Source: Collybia mongolica (lineage: Eukaryota > Basidiomycota > Agaricomycetes > Agaricales > Clitocybaceae). Taken from it: DNA of 64,000 bases. The notes under the pieces were generated by a model that was not told the origin of the DNA, ran no database searches, and saw nothing but the letters and a program-made list of their open reading frames with translations. Shown piece after piece: positions 32,762 to 45,600 of the stretch; within the stretch, counting starts at the first letter, position 1; each line of letters opens with the position of its first letter. The translations under genes were made by a program, and so were the position numbers. Location of the stretch: contig JAAXNY010000001.1 of NCBI GenBank assembly GCA_013420905.1, positions 2,728,001 through 2,792,000 of the forward strand, read 5' to 3'.

Positions 32762-35700
32762 TAGGGCTGAGCACCGTGTCCGTATATACGGCTATACGGG
32801 CACCCGTAAGACGGTTACCGTCACCGTGCCGTCTAGCCCCACAGGTGCGACTTGACGGCACGGGTGACGGCACGGTTACCCCCCGTATCATACCGTCAAC
32901 TGACGGCCGTATACGGCATGTGTACGGCTGTGTAGAATTGGAATTTATGACGCGTTCATTGCGTCATTGAATTGCATAATGCCATCACACGTGCTTTGGT
33001 TTGTTTATCTGCAGAGCTCTCGGGTCACTCGGGTGTCGTTCAGCGAGCTGGCCAATCTGGAGCAGCATGTGTGCGCATCAAGATGAAATCTCCTAGTTAG
33101 GAAGGGATGCGCACAACCTATTTAATGGGCGCATTTTTGCCAACGAGAACGTCACCCTGCCCCCACTTCTTGCCTTTATCATTGGGCCATCAGTATGCCT
33201 TCTCACTCCGATGCTGAGAATTGCGCGGTCGACGAGCATGGCCAACTCAAAGACGCCAACGATATCCAGTGGTTCAACTCCCCTGGCGATAACGATCCTA
33301 TCCCTCTTCCCTCTGTGGAAGGAGATGCTGGCATCGACAACGATGAAGGTATGTGTTGCCTTACTCTGCATCTTGCAAGTATTGACGGCACGCCCGCCAG
33401 TTGCCCAAGGTAGACCTAAGCGAAACAAGAATTCAGGACTACAGGATATCCTTGCCGCTGAGCGCCTCGATGAGTGGGGCGATCTCGAGAAGAAACACCG
33501 CCAACCCAAACGACGTTCAAAGAGGGTTACCAAGCATATCAAAGTTGCGGATGATGGCTTGTCGGATCTCGAAGATGACGACGAATACGAAACCGACGAA
33601 GTTGATGGGTCTTTGCAGGCAAGCGATGCATCCGACAGTGAGGGTGGCATATCTAATGAGGAGGTACGTGACTGACATGACTGACAATTAGTAATTCTTT
33701 CGTTTCCATCCTTCTAATGATGGTTGCAGCTCGCCGATATGCTTCCCTCAAAGACAGTGCCGAATAATATGAGGCGAGCCCATGCTGGGAAGCGGAAGCG
33801 ATCTGATAAGAGCACTGTTGACGACTCTCAGCCCTCTCAAGCAACCACCCCCGCCATCACCCCTGCTAGCAGCTTCATGGACGAAAGCTCAAAGGAAACG
33901 AAACAGGTGGGTTTCGGTTGTCAAATATGTTTCTAGTACTAATGAAATTGACTATAGACGTCGAATCCGATCTACTACTTTTATAATACCCTCCAGGCTG
34001 CTCCTCATGGCGTTAAAGCCGACGAAGGTGACAAGTTTTACCAGTGCCTTCATGGTGGTAGGAAGGTTTTGAGGGTTACGAAGAGGATGAGGAACAATCT
34101 CAATGGTAAGGTCAATTCTTCATCAGTCACTATTTTCGACTTACACACAGTTGGGTTTTCCTTTCAGGTCTTATTGGGAATCTCAGAAGTTGCTCGCCTG
34201 ACATGTTCAAATTTTATTCTTATCTCAAGGATCGCCGTCCGCATGCACCACTCTCACCCGAGGAGAAAGGAATTGCAACCGGCGAGATTGAGCTCTCGTC
34301 TGCGAAACTCGCCGAGTTCACGCAACGTCACGACGCTCATCAGCAGTCACTCAAGAATGCATTTGTACGGCAACAGGAGAAAGCAGCAGTAAGTGTTTAT
34401 TTATTTTCCATTGATCGCGCTCTCTTATCACTGATATTTAGGAACCCTGGAGCCAGGAAAAATTTGAAGAGTTGTTGACAAAGTGGATTGTCGCCTCCGA
34501 CCAACCGTTTGAAGAGGTGGAGAAACCAGAACTTGCTGACCTCCTCAACTATGTAAATCGATCTGCGTCATCACTCAAGATCCCCAGCCGTTTCACAGTC
34601 AAGCGGCGCGTGATGAAAATGAATGCCGAAGGTATCCAAGAAATGAAGGATTTGTTTGCAGTACGTCGTAATGTCAACCACACATCGTGATTCAACGTTC
34701 TGACTTGTAAGTAGAAAATTGATGGCAAGGTGGCTGTTTCGCTCGATGGCTGGACATCAGGCAACAACTATGGTTTCCTCGGCATCATTACACACTACGT
34801 AAATCCAGATACTGGTGAACTTGGTCTGTCGCAAGTTCTTGTTATTATTATTTTCACTCAACTGTCAACAGAGGAATGTCTGATTGATTTTCGTGAACTG
34901 CTTGGCCAGCACACAGGCGAAAACATCGCAGAGGCAGTCTGGGACACACTTTGTATGTTCGGTATCCAAGGAAAGGTGAATTGTATTTGTTCTCAATGCC
35001 GATAATATGCTCAACTTGCAGTAGACAATTGCCTTTGTAACGGACAATGCGTCGAACATGGACACATTTGTCGATGCAATTGTTTCATTGGCCAAGAAGA
35101 TGCAGATCGTTATCAACGCAGTCTGGGCACGGCTTCGTTGCATGCCGCATACCATTCACCTTGCAGCGCTCAAGGTATGAACCAAATTATGTTGTCCTTA
35201 ACCCTTCACTGATGGTTTCCAAGCTACTCGAAGCTATCGGTGCAAAACGTTCTCGTAACGATAAGAAAACCAACTCGCCTGGTGACAATTACCAGGACTC
35301 TGTCAGTGCACCACTTAGTGAGGAAGCAGACAACGATGCAGCAACCCAGGAAGGTGACGACGAAGATGAATTCTCTCCTGATGGCCCACAGGCCCCTACC
35401 GATTTTATTTTTCCAGCAGTAGATAAGGAAAGTGGTTCTTTTTAGTGGTGTTAGCCCTTTAAGCCTTGCCTAATAGTCCTCTTAGCTTCGAAAAATTGTC
35501 CGCGCTGTTCGTTCGAGTCCACAGCGGAAGGCTCGCTGGTTAGACCTAGTGTCTGATGAGCTTCGCAAGAGGAATCCTGATGCCCCATGCTACCCTCCTG
35601 CACTTATGCTCATCCTTGATGTTTCGACGCGTTGGTCTTCCACCCATCAAATGATGCGTAAGGTTTCTTTGATTGTTTTGTGGAACTGGAACTTATCAAA

Positions 35701-36868
35701 TTCATTACCCATAGGTCGAGCATTGCAATACGAGGCTGAGATCAATACCTTTGTGGCCCTCCGCGCAAATCGTGACCTCCGTGATCTCGAACTCACAGAA
35801 GATGAGTGGTCGTCGATTAGGCTTGTAGCTACATGGCTCGAGAGGTTCCGAGATGCCACGACCCAGATGTCTGCTACGCAACAGCCCATGCTATCACATA
35901 CACATGCCATCTTTCGCGGTCTACAGGAACATCTTCGTGAATCCATTCGCGACTTACCCACTAACATTGATCCTTGCATCCGAGAGGGACTTCTAGCTGC
36001 TCACCAAAAGCTGAGCGAGTACTATTACAGGTTCGACCAGTCCCCGTTTTACATCTGGGCTGCACGTATGTTCATCTTGTTTCCATTATGCCTTAACTGA
36101 TTGATACATTGGTAGTCCTTGACCCGAGGATCACCTATGAAGGCTTGAAGCTCGACTTTGCTGATGATCCTACTCTTCTCGCCGATCTGGAGAAGTCCAA
36201 GGCACTGCTTCGAAAATACTACGACGAAAACTATGCAGTTTCACATGTGCCCTCTGATGACATCAATAGCAGTCGCTCGAAGTCTTCTGGCCCAGCAGAC
36301 TTTATGTCACGCTACGAATCCATTGTACCCGACAATATTGACGAACTGGAGGAATATTTCAAGATCAAGCGCAAGGATTTCAGGAAATGTGATCCGCTTC
36401 GGTGGTGGAGGAGCCAACGGGAGGATTGGCCTAATCTCTACCGTCTTGCTTGTGATGTGCTTTGTATTCCAGGTTTGTGGTGTTCCTCTCCATTATTGTT
36501 TATCTATTTATGGTGCTTTTAGGGTCTGCTGTCGCAGTCGAACGTCTTTTTTCAAGCGGCAGGGACACCATCTCACTTCGCCGTGCCAGCCTTCGGCCAG
36601 ACACTATTCGAGCCCTTATGGTCCTCAAGCACCGCCTTCGTCGCATGCGCCAGCGTAGTGTAATCGCTCTAGAGTAGAATTTCTTATAAACTATGAAAAT
36701 GGTTGTTTTCATCCCGTAACGATCCCGTTTACGGCCGTATCTGCACCCGTACCGTGCCGTTCAGCTCTTGTGAAAGGACTATACGGGTACGGGAACGGGC
36801 ATACCCGTAACTGTCTGCCACCGTGAGTATACGGCCGTACACCGTATACGGGACGGTGCTCACCCCTA
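32762..36868 (+). mobile_element. Complete hAT transposon, 4107 bp, with TIRs and 8-bp target duplication
   Basis: Left end TAGGGCTGAGCACCG and right end CGGTGCTCACCCCTA are inverted copies with one mismatch. The target duplication TTCTCGAC is exact (32754-32761 and 36869-36876). Subterminal regions of about 180 bp at both ends are packed with CCGTATACGG / ACGGGCA-type repeats, the usual hAT transposase-binding architecture. It carries one transposase gene with an apparently intact reading frame. CpGs are retained, unlike in the old elements, so it is young or unmethylated. Confidence 0.93.
33195..36677 (+). CDS. hAT-family transposase, about 14 exons, apparently intact
   Basis: Starting at MPSHSDAENC, fourteen exons join in frame through normal 45-60 nt introns to about 900 residues ending RQRSVIALE. 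The N-terminus is acidic and then basic (GKRKRSDKS, possible nuclear signal). A degenerate BED-like region follows (FYQCLHGGRKVLRVTKRMRN). The catalytic domain has AVSLDGWTSGNN (first Asp), FVTDNASNMD (second Asp) and the CxxH motif RLRCMPHTIHLAAL. The C-terminal dimerisation motif is SAVAVERLFSSGRDTISLRR. Splice phases I checked include EELLTKW, GELEECLIDF, FPALRKIV and WAALLDPRIT, all matching family-like continuity. An acidic, low-complexity segment (EEADNDAATQEGDDEDE) sits in the insertion domain. It would excise and insert the surrounding element. Confidence 0.88.
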
Positions 36869-36876
36869 TTCTCGAC

Positions 36877-39808
36877 GCCCTCCTACACGTCCATCCGCCA
36901 TGCAGTGTACACATGTTCAACACGTACAGCATAATCGATTTGATTCTCATACCCACCCCCCAACCATGACTAATGTTCAGCCAGCTGCCAGACCCTGATT
37001 CCACAACGGCAGATGGTACAAGCCCTGCTTCGACATCTGATGCATTGACAAATTCAGAAGCACAAGCAGATGCCTGAACATGACAAACTGTCCACGGTCC
37101 GGTCTGGGCCAGGTCCGACCTATTTTTGCTGGACCTGGCCCTGGCCCCAAGGGCCGGTTCACCTCTTTGTCAAACCCGGCCCTCTGATAGAGGGCCAGGG
37201 CCGGCCCCGGGTCAACCAGGTCTAGTGGTAAAAAAAAAGTAAATTGTTTAATGGTCTGGAAAGATGCACTGTGCACCCAGAAGGGGGGGTTTTCAAACAT
37301 TTAACTGTGGAAACCTTAATTTCCTACTTTAAATGGGTGGATTAAGGCCAGATGAATTCTGGATGAAATTTCATACCTTACTTTTCAGCCATCCAGGGGG
37401 TGAATTGTAAGAATCTAGACATGGAGTCAGTCTCAGGTGTGCACGTGAGAGCAAAGGCAACAGCTGAGGTGAGACAACAAAAACTAACGGGTATTTCTGC
37501 AAAAAGGAATAGGGGTTGTAGGGAGATAACGGGACTAGCAGGGACTTTACGGAATGAGGGTAAAGGTTGTACAGTATGAATATGAAATGGAAAAGGTAAC
37601 GTGCGGATGGTATGACCTCGCATGCGGCTTGGCGTTTGGGCATTGGCACCCTTGCCAATCCAACATGAATTTCATTTGTAATATATGTTGACATTTTTAT
37701 CTATTAATTGGATGGATTTTAATCCAACACTTATTGATCGTTTACCACCACCATCTGACCCTGGGAATTCATCCCTCCTGCACTAGGTTGTCCCTAAACT
37801 ACCTAACACCTCATCCCTAATCAAGATTGCCTTTCATCAGACCATGCTTTTGGCCTCCTTTTACACCATATCCAAATTCTAACTTATCAGAGCTGATCCT
37901 GACTATCTGCAGGGTCATCTCATCTTGCCTGCACTGGGGGCTTCACTAATCTGTTCACATCCACCTTATCAACTACCAGGCCACATGAGGACACCACAAC
38001 TCTTGTACTCTACTTTGCGCAGATCCTTAGGGAGTGTCACTGCCAACATTTTCGATGATTTTTTCATACTCACTTAACCACTACACCCAAATACAAAAGG
38101 AGGAAGGGGTCTGGCCCCCAATCAGCTACTGTCCCTGCACAGAGCACACCTCTTGGGGAGAATGCCAGTTTATCATCCAATGGTGGGATTTGGCAGCCTC
38201 ATTCTGGAGGGGAGTCATTGCTTTGGGAGAGCAGTGTGGAACAGGGGGGCAAGTAATAGGGGGATTCAGGAGAGGGGAGCAGGTTTGAGGTATGGGTTGT
38301 CCATTTAGATTGGGCATTTATCTTCAACACTGGGGGGGAGTAATTGGTTTCCAGGGTGACCTGAAAATACCAGGGGGGGAGTGGAACGGGGTACCAATGT
38401 GAAGGGAGGGGACCATGCCCCGACAAGTGAAGGCAAACCTTTAAGGCATTGGGAGGTTCAGACATGGTATAGTACAATACTGTTGGACTGCAGGTATCCT
38501 CAGTCTAGACCCGTAATATGACCTGGAGAGCAACTTAGTGTACGGCTTCACCCTGATGGCCCATTACAGGTTACTTAGTGGTAATAGGTGTTTATGCTCA
38601 CATGTAGCTGGGTCAAACCCACATGCACTTAATATTATTATATGACCCTAGAAAAAAAAAAAAAAGGATGGAATTTAATTTCACAAAAGGATGAAATATG
38701 TGGGATGTTTTTGATCCAGTAGAAGGGTATGAACTTCATCCAAAAGATAAGGTGTTTCTGTGTGTGATTTTCTGGAATTTAAGGACTGAAATGGGGGTTT
38801 GATTTTCCCAACCCTAAGGGATAATCTCAGCCTAAGTTGACTTTCATCCTTCAAGGAAATGCTTTAGAGTGGGGGGATTTTCATGCACCCAAAGAATGGG
38901 AGAAGTGTTTTCCCACTTTTAAGTGGATAATTCTGAACTGGATTCAAACCACCTGGGCTTTCCTTTTTTTTTCCCTCAAGGTTTTGTATACCACTGTACA
39001 TAATACAGATGCAGTGGACTACTTGGGATCAAGAACTGGACACAATCATAAGCCATTATTTAAGGCATATGGATGCTCCAAGAAAGAGTTCCCATGGCAT
39101 GGTGGCCTTGAGCTTGTATGGGCCAAAATTGTGCACCTGATTGGGTACTAGGGGATCAAATCCCTCAGAGCAGCTCACCACCCAAGGAGAGCAGGCTGCA
39201 GCCTGCCCCAACTTAGCCTGCATTGTGCTAGTAAGGGGGTGAGCTACTGCATTGTGGCCCCAAGGGCAGTTGCGGTCAGTACCTTAGAGTGAACTCAAGA
39301 CCATGAAGGGAGGAGGAGAAGCCAGAGAGGGGTACAGGAGGTGACTGCAGAGCAAGCTGCCTGCTGAAATGGTGTTTCTGTGCTGGGCTGATAGGGGGAT
39401 GCCACTGGGAGTGGGCCGTCTACAATGCATGGTGGGGACAAGCAGGGCACCTGAGGCTTTGGGCCTCAAGTATCTACCTACATAGAAATGTAACATCCCC
39501 AATAGGGCCCAGCCCCAGGGGACTATAATACCACACTAAAAAAAAAAGGGGGGGTGAGCTACCTTCCCAAAGGGAAACCCAGCAACCATGACAGGTACTC
39601 CCAGGCCCCTAGCTGCACTTAGAGGAGGGATACTCATGATACTCTTGTAATGGAAGGAGAGTTTGTATGATTTATGAAATATGTACTGGTACCAATGATT
39701 TACTTTGGTCAATAATTGACCACCTGCCACAGTCCATAATGCGCCCAACTACACATTGCACTTGATTGAGATCGACAGATTCTGTTGACCCCATCTCCCT
39801 GTAGTAGT
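36877..39808. other. Repeat-derived DNA without supported genes
   Basis: 37098-37215 is a GC-rich island of GGGCC/GGCCC and GGTC repeats in both orientations, probably the end of another DNA transposon; no partner was found. About 37345-37395 and 38660-38760 contain the dispersed GATGAAATTTCATC motif. 38837-39151 has a 104-residue open frame with no recognisable domain. Poly(A) and G runs occur at 38649 and 39538. Confidence 0.4.
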
Positions 39809-40853
39809 TCATCTTACATTGGTGGTTGCTGCATCTGAGATTTTGACTTGTTTGATGATTGTGTAGATGAGTGAATCAGCTTGGATATCATGTTCAGGAG
39901 ATGCAGGGATTTCTACAATGAGGAAGCAGAGAATTTGACCAAAGAAGTCACACAGCTCAAACTCTGGTGCGCAATGCCTGTGATGAGCAAATTTGTCAAC
40001 ATTGAGTTGATACTGAGGCTCATGTGAATTGGTGTACAAGGAGAAATTAATCCCAAGATGGCTCACCCAAACAAACAACATATCTTGGCTGTCAGTTCTA
40101 AGTGGAACAAGGTCAAAGATGTGCATGGTATCACCACCCTCCAGGTGACACACTCAGTCATATTGGGTGAATTTAGTGTTCCAGGGTATAAGCTTCTGAA
40201 TGACTGATACAGGCTGATTGAAGCAAGTGGCCAAAGTTGCAGTTAGCATTGTCCAATGGGGACCAGAGAGTGCTTCTAGAGGTCCCTTGGGTGGAGTAAA
40301 GCAATGCAATGGGTCTAAAAAATATGATGAGCAAGCAAGCATGTGAACAAAATCAGAGGCTTGCATGTGGGTAACTTGATATCCTGGGCATGAGAGGGGG
40401 GGGAGTCACACAAATTTTCTCATGCAGGTCATAGAGGAGGGTTATGTGCTTCAGCTGTGCACAGGAGGTAACATACTTGTTGATATTTGCATAGGGGAAT
40501 CATCAAATTTTGATGTGACAGAGTATGTCACTGCAGTAGTGCTCTGTTGGAAATGCCCAGTAGGCCCATGATGGACCCATATACCTGATTGTTGGTGCAA
40601 TGTGCAAGAGCACATGAATGGTGAGGGGACATGTAGCTACCTACTGTGGATCATATTGGTAGTATAGCCTGTAGTTTCATCAGACGGCATCTTGTCAGCA
40701 ACGAGAATGACTTACTGTTTGTACTCCTCAACCCAACTCTGGAAACCTCTCTCGAGTTCATCAACTTGTTTGCAGGTGATTTCAAATTATAAGCAAATTG
40801 TTAATAGGTGAACTAATTTAATAAAGTGTTTATAGTATTGAGTATGTAGAAAC

Positions 40854-41329
40854 TGTAAGGGGAACTCCATTTCCGCCTTACTTCGCCGATCTAGCCTTAC
40901 TTCGCCGATTCGCGACTCAGTCATCCCGCCGACTTACGATACAATTTCTCTGCTTACTTCGCGCTCACTCAATTACATTCACTACATCGCACGTTCATTA
41001 CCTACGCCCACACGCACCCCCACTCTCTACTTCGCACGCAGTTCGCCGCCGGACTTTGCACTTGTTCGGACTATCAAGGGCACGGTCACGTGACCTTCGC
41101 TAGCCCAACGCGTGTCGTCGTACCGCACCGGGAACGTGTATTTAATGTAGTACTAGGTATATAGCACACCCCCCCTGATGGAGGCTCCTCAGAGAATTCT
41201 CTTAGGATCCCCTCCACCAGGTGAGTAGTACATATGTCGTACAAGTGAATACATCAACTTAGGATCCCCTCCACCAGCATCGGCCCGCTCTACTAAGTTC
41301 GCGCGCACTCCGCCGGAGTTGCCCTTACA
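40854..41329 (+). repeat. 5' LTR of the chromovirus
   Basis: TG...CA ends. It contains a TATATAG box after TAGTACTAGG and two direct copies of CTTAGGATCCCCTCCACCAG. Compared with the 3' LTR it carries CA for CG at two sites and TG for CG at one. Confidence 0.95.
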
Positions 41330-41489
41330 GTAGAATTCTCTCACCAGCAGAGACCGCGACCTCACCGCAGCCATTGCCAAATTCCGATCAGCAGAAACTG
41401 TCAGCTCCGATACAGAATCCGTCAAGACCGCGCGAGAATCGCCCTCTCCACCCTCCTCCGAACTAGAAGTGGAACTCCTACTCCGGCCG

Positions 41490-42656
41490 ATGGACGCCGA
41501 AACGAGGATGGATAACATCGAACGAGATGTAGGAGATCTCAATAGGAAGGCGGAGGAACAAGCCGAGCAGCTTAAGAAGCTCACCAACAGCATCAACGCG
41601 CTGATCGCGCTCCAAACCGCGGCTCCCCCACCCCCGGTCAATACCCCTGCACCCAGCGCCCCTGTAAATAATGTATCAACACCTCCCCCCGCGACCCACG
41701 TTAATTCGGGACGACCTTCGGCACTCTGGCCATCGCTTCCCGATGACTTCGACGGATCGCGCGAACGAGGGCATGCGTTCATTAACGCATGCGAACTGTA
41801 TATAAATCTTGTACCACACCAGTTCGCGGATGAAGTGACGCAGGTACGGTGGGCGTACACCTTCATGAAGAAAGGCCGAGCGTATCTGTTCGCAGACCGG
41901 GCCATGCGATACCAGACCGCTACCGGGAACCCGAAGTACGCGACATGGGCCCTATTCCGCACCGACTTCGCGGTCAACTTCTTCGTGCAGAGCGAAGCGC
42001 AGCGGGCGATTACGAGGTTGGAAACAAGCAGCTACCACCAAGGATCGCGATCGGTGGATGACTACACGGATGAGTTCAGGGATCTCATCGACAAGTCGGG
42101 ATACAAGGAGGGGTTGACGATTGTGGTGAAGTACCGGAAGGGACTGAGCGGGGAGATTCAGTCACAGATCGCGACGATGGCAGTGGGACGACCAGCGGAC
42201 AATCAGCCGGAACAGTGGTATGTAGCGGCGATGAAGTGCGATGAAAACCGCCTCACCAACGAGGCCTTCCTGAGCACTAAACCGGCGGCTCGCGCACCTC
42301 CCGCACGCACTACCTCGGCGTTTCGCGCACCGCCGCACTTCTCAGCCCCGACGCTGCAACGGATGGCGCCACCACCACCTCCGCCGCCCCCTGCTCTCCC
42401 TCCACCGGTTCCGATGGATGTAGACGCGATGCGGAGGGCTCGAACGAACATCGAGACCTGCCACCGATGTAAGCAGCCGGGCCATTTCCGGAAGGACTGC
42501 CCCCTCCGCTACGACACGCGGTTCATGTCAATGGAGGAGCAGCATGAGTTTGCGCAGCACATCTTCGCGATGATAGACGCACAAGTCAAACCGCCGGCGG
42601 AAGAAGGGGAAATGTTCGCAACCACTCAAGAGGGTTTTGTAGCGGACAGCGAGTGA
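41490..42656 (+). CDS. gag: Gag polyprotein of the chromovirus
   Basis: Open frame of 388 residues from the first ATG after the LTR in this frame (MDAETRMDNIERDVGD); the frame is open further upstream but has no ATG. Residues 1-40 form a probable coiled coil. A proline-rich linker (PPPPVNTPAPSAP) leads to the retrotransposon gag domain (LWPSLPDDFDGSRERGHAF, YLFADRAM), a second proline-rich stretch, and one zinc knuckle CHRCKQPGHFRKDC (CCHC) near residue 325, which binds the RNA genome. It makes the virus-like particle shell in the cytoplasm. It is intact. The last 110 nt overlap the pol frame. Confidence 0.9.
   Translation: MDAETRMDNIERDVGDLNRKAEEQAEQLKKLTNSINALIALQTAAPPPPVNTPAPSAPVNNVSTPPPATHVNSGRPSALWPSLPDDFDGSRERGHAFINACELYINLVPHQFADEVTQVRWAYTFMKKGRAYLFADRAMRYQTATGNPKYATWALFRTDFAVNFFVQSEAQRAITRLETSSYHQGSRSVDDYTDEFRDLIDKSGYKEGLTIVVKYRKGLSGEIQSQIATMAVGRPADNQPEQWYVAAMKCDENRLTNEAFLSTKPAARAPPARTTSAFRAPPHFSAPTLQRMAPPPPPPPPALPPPVPMDVDAMRRARTNIETCHRCKQPGHFRKDCPLRYDTRFMSMEEQHEFAQHIFAMIDAQVKPPAEEGEMFATTQEGFVADSE
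42632..42638 (+). promoter_or_regulatory. Candidate -1 ribosomal frameshift heptamer G GGT TTT
   Basis: In gag frame the bases read GAG GGT TTT GTA, so G_GGT_TTT has the X_XXY_YYZ form in the correct phase. It is 15 nt before the gag stop (42654-42656) and inside the 42548-42656 overlap with the pol frame, which lies at -1. No downstream structure was modelled. Confidence 0.5.
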
Positions 42657-45600
42657 ACAGTACGCCCTCGCTGTCATCTGTAAATAGGTTCGCGTGTTTA
42701 GAAGTTGAGAATACAACTGAAATTTCCCAAAGACCCGAAACTACTACAGAAGCCGTACAAGATACCATCCCCGTCCCTAAACCGCCGCGCCAGAGACTCC
42801 CCTGATGGGAACGAGCTCTACCCAAGCGATTCGTAGTCGCCGCCACCCCCAGCACTCGCTCGCTGAAGCTCAAGATTGAACTTCAGACGACCGACACAGG
42901 CGAGACATTTGCGACGAACAGCTTGGTAGACTCGGGAGCAACGGGCCTTTTCATCGATTCTGAATTCGTGCGGAGGAACAGGTTGACCTCGCGCAAGCTA
43001 GTTCGCACTATTCCGGTGTTCAACGTCGACGGCACTCCGAACGAGAACGGGTCTATTTCGGAGATCGTAGACCTCATCCTCTGGTACAACGGTCACTCAG
43101 AACGCACCCACTTTGCAGTCACCAGCCTAGGGAAGCAGGATCTCATACTGGGCTACACTTGGTTGCAGGAGCACAACCTGGAGATCAACTGGCAGACCAA
43201 CGAGGTGAAGATGAGTCGCTGTCCCGACAAATGTCGGACCTGCGCGAACGAGGTTAAATCGGAAAAGGCGGAGAAGCGTAAATTGGAGGCCCGCATCAAC
43301 GCCTGTTGCGCAGGACCCATGCCCGAACCAGAAACAGAAATTGGAGAGGTTCCCGACTCTGAGCACGAAGGAGATATCGCCCTTGAAGATTGCATCGAAG
43401 AGGGCGACCGTATCTTCATGGTCAACATCGGCGAACCAGGACAGTTTCAGAAGGCATCGGAAGAGATTCGGACAACCCAAACCATCTCGCAGCGACTAGC
43501 GGAAAAGATCCAAACGGAAGCCCGGAAGAACGCGTCCCAGCAGATCGCAGACTCCTTTGATCGTAATGCGCAACCCAAGACGTTTTTCGATCTAGCACCG
43601 GCGCACGTCCACGAATTTGAGGATGTGTTCTCCAAGACGTCCTTCGACGCTCTCCCAGATCGCTGACCGTGGGACCACGCGATCGAACTCGTCCGCGACG
43701 CAGAAGGGAAATCCTGCAAGGTCTACCCGCTCTCAGTTGCCGAACAAGCGGAGTTGGACAAGTTCCTCGAGGAGAACCTCGCCTCTGGTTGGATCCGCCC
43801 CTCCAAATCGCCAATGGCTTCGCCGTTCTTCTTTATCAAGAAGAAGGACGGTTTGCTACGCCCGGTACAGGACTACCGCGTTCTCAATTCGCTGACGATC
43901 AAGAACAAATACCCACTCCCACTCATCTCCGACCTCGTCAACAATCTTCGGGGAGCGAAATACTTCTCCAAATTCGACGTTCGCTGGGGATACAACAACG
44001 TCCGAATTAAGGAAGGTGATGAGTGGAAGGCCGCATTTCGCACAAACCGCGGAATGTTTGAGCCCCTGGTAATGTTCTTTGGTCTCACTAACTCGCCAGC
44101 AACGTTCCAAACCATGATGAACGAGATATTCCACGATCTCATCATGGAAGGAGTGGTATGTGTCTACATCGATGATATTCTAATCTACACAAAGACACTT
44201 GCCGAACACCGCCGAATTACGAGGTTAGTTCTCCAGCGACTCCGCGAACATAAACTGTACCTGCGACTGGACAAATGCGAATTCGAGAAGACCCGAATCA
44301 AGTATCTGGGGCTCATTATCTCGGAGGGGCAGGCGGAGATGGACCCGGTCAAGGTTGCCGGAGTAGCGGAATGGCCAACGCCCACGAACAAGAAGCAAGT
44401 GCAGTCCTTCTTGGGCTTCACGAACTTCTATCGGCGGTTCATTCGCGACTTCTCCCATATTGCGCGGCCATTGTTTGATCTCACCGGTAAAGACGTGCCT
44501 TGGAAGTGGGGTGAGTCAGAGCAGGAGGCATTCGAAGGGTTGAAGGAAGCGGTGTCGTCTAAACCGGTACTGATGTTCGCAGACGACAACCGGCCATTTA
44601 GGGTGGAGGCAGATAGTTCGGATTTCGCGACCGGCACAGTACTTTCGCAACTCAGCCCGGAGGACGACAAGTGGCACCCGATTGCGTTTTCGTCAAAGAG
44701 CCTCAACGCGGTCGAGCGGAATTACGAGATACACGACAAGGAAATGCTCGCCATCATTCGCGCACTCGAAGAATGGCGACACTTCCTTGAAGGCGCGTGA
44801 CACGACTTCGAGATCTGGACAGACCACAAAAATCTAGAGTACTTCCGGACATCCCAGAAGCTAAATCGGAGACAGGCCAGGTGGTCACTGTACCTCTCCC
44901 GATTCAACTTCTCGCTGCACCACAAGCCCGGACGAAGTATGGGTAAGCCAGACGCGCTATCTCGCCGAGCGGACCACAGCGATGGAAGCGAGGATAACCG
45001 CGATCTAGTCCTCCTCAAACTGGAGTTGTTCACAATCCGCGCGCTGGAAGGAATGGTCGTGGAAGGAGAGGAAAGGGACATTCTGCGGGATATTCGGAGA
45101 GGCAATCGCGAGGGACATCAGGAGGAAGCGGTGGTGAAGGCAGCGCAGGAGTTGAAGAAGTCCGCAGGAAAATCGGTTCGGAGCGCAGAGTGGAGGGAAG
45201 CGCAGGAGTTGCTGTATTTCCGCGATTGCATCTACGTCCCAAAACACGCTGACCTTCGCAGACGTATAGTTGCGCAACATCATGATTCGCGAATTGCGGG
45301 ACACGCCGGAAGATGGAAGACGTTGGAACTCGTATCGCGCAATTACTGGTGGCCTCAAATGTCGCGCTACATCGGCGAATACTGCAAGACATGCGACCTC
45401 TGTCTCCGAACGAAGGCTCAGCGTCAACTTCCAAGCGGCGAACTTAAACCGCTGCCGATTCCGGAAGGTTGCTGGGACGTCGCAAGCGTGGATTTCATCA
45501 TGGAACTCCCCGAGTCGCAAGGGCATGATGCGATCATGGTAGTGGTGGACACGGTGGGTAAACGCGCACACTTCATCCCAACCACGACGACAATTACCGC

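Noticed and set aside
33093..33650. 185-residue minus-strand open frame
   Set aside because: Antisense to the first two exons of the hAT transposase.
38837..39151. Possible gene of 104 residues
   Set aside because: No domain or splice support, and it lies in a repeat-derived, CpG-poor region.
41330..41360. Primer-binding site after the 5' LTR
   Set aside because: The bases directly after the LTR are not recognisably complementary to a tRNA 3' end; no claim made.
41189..41977. 262-residue open frame on the minus strand
   Set aside because: Antisense to the LTR and gag of the chromovirus; Ser-rich composition mirrors the gag codons.
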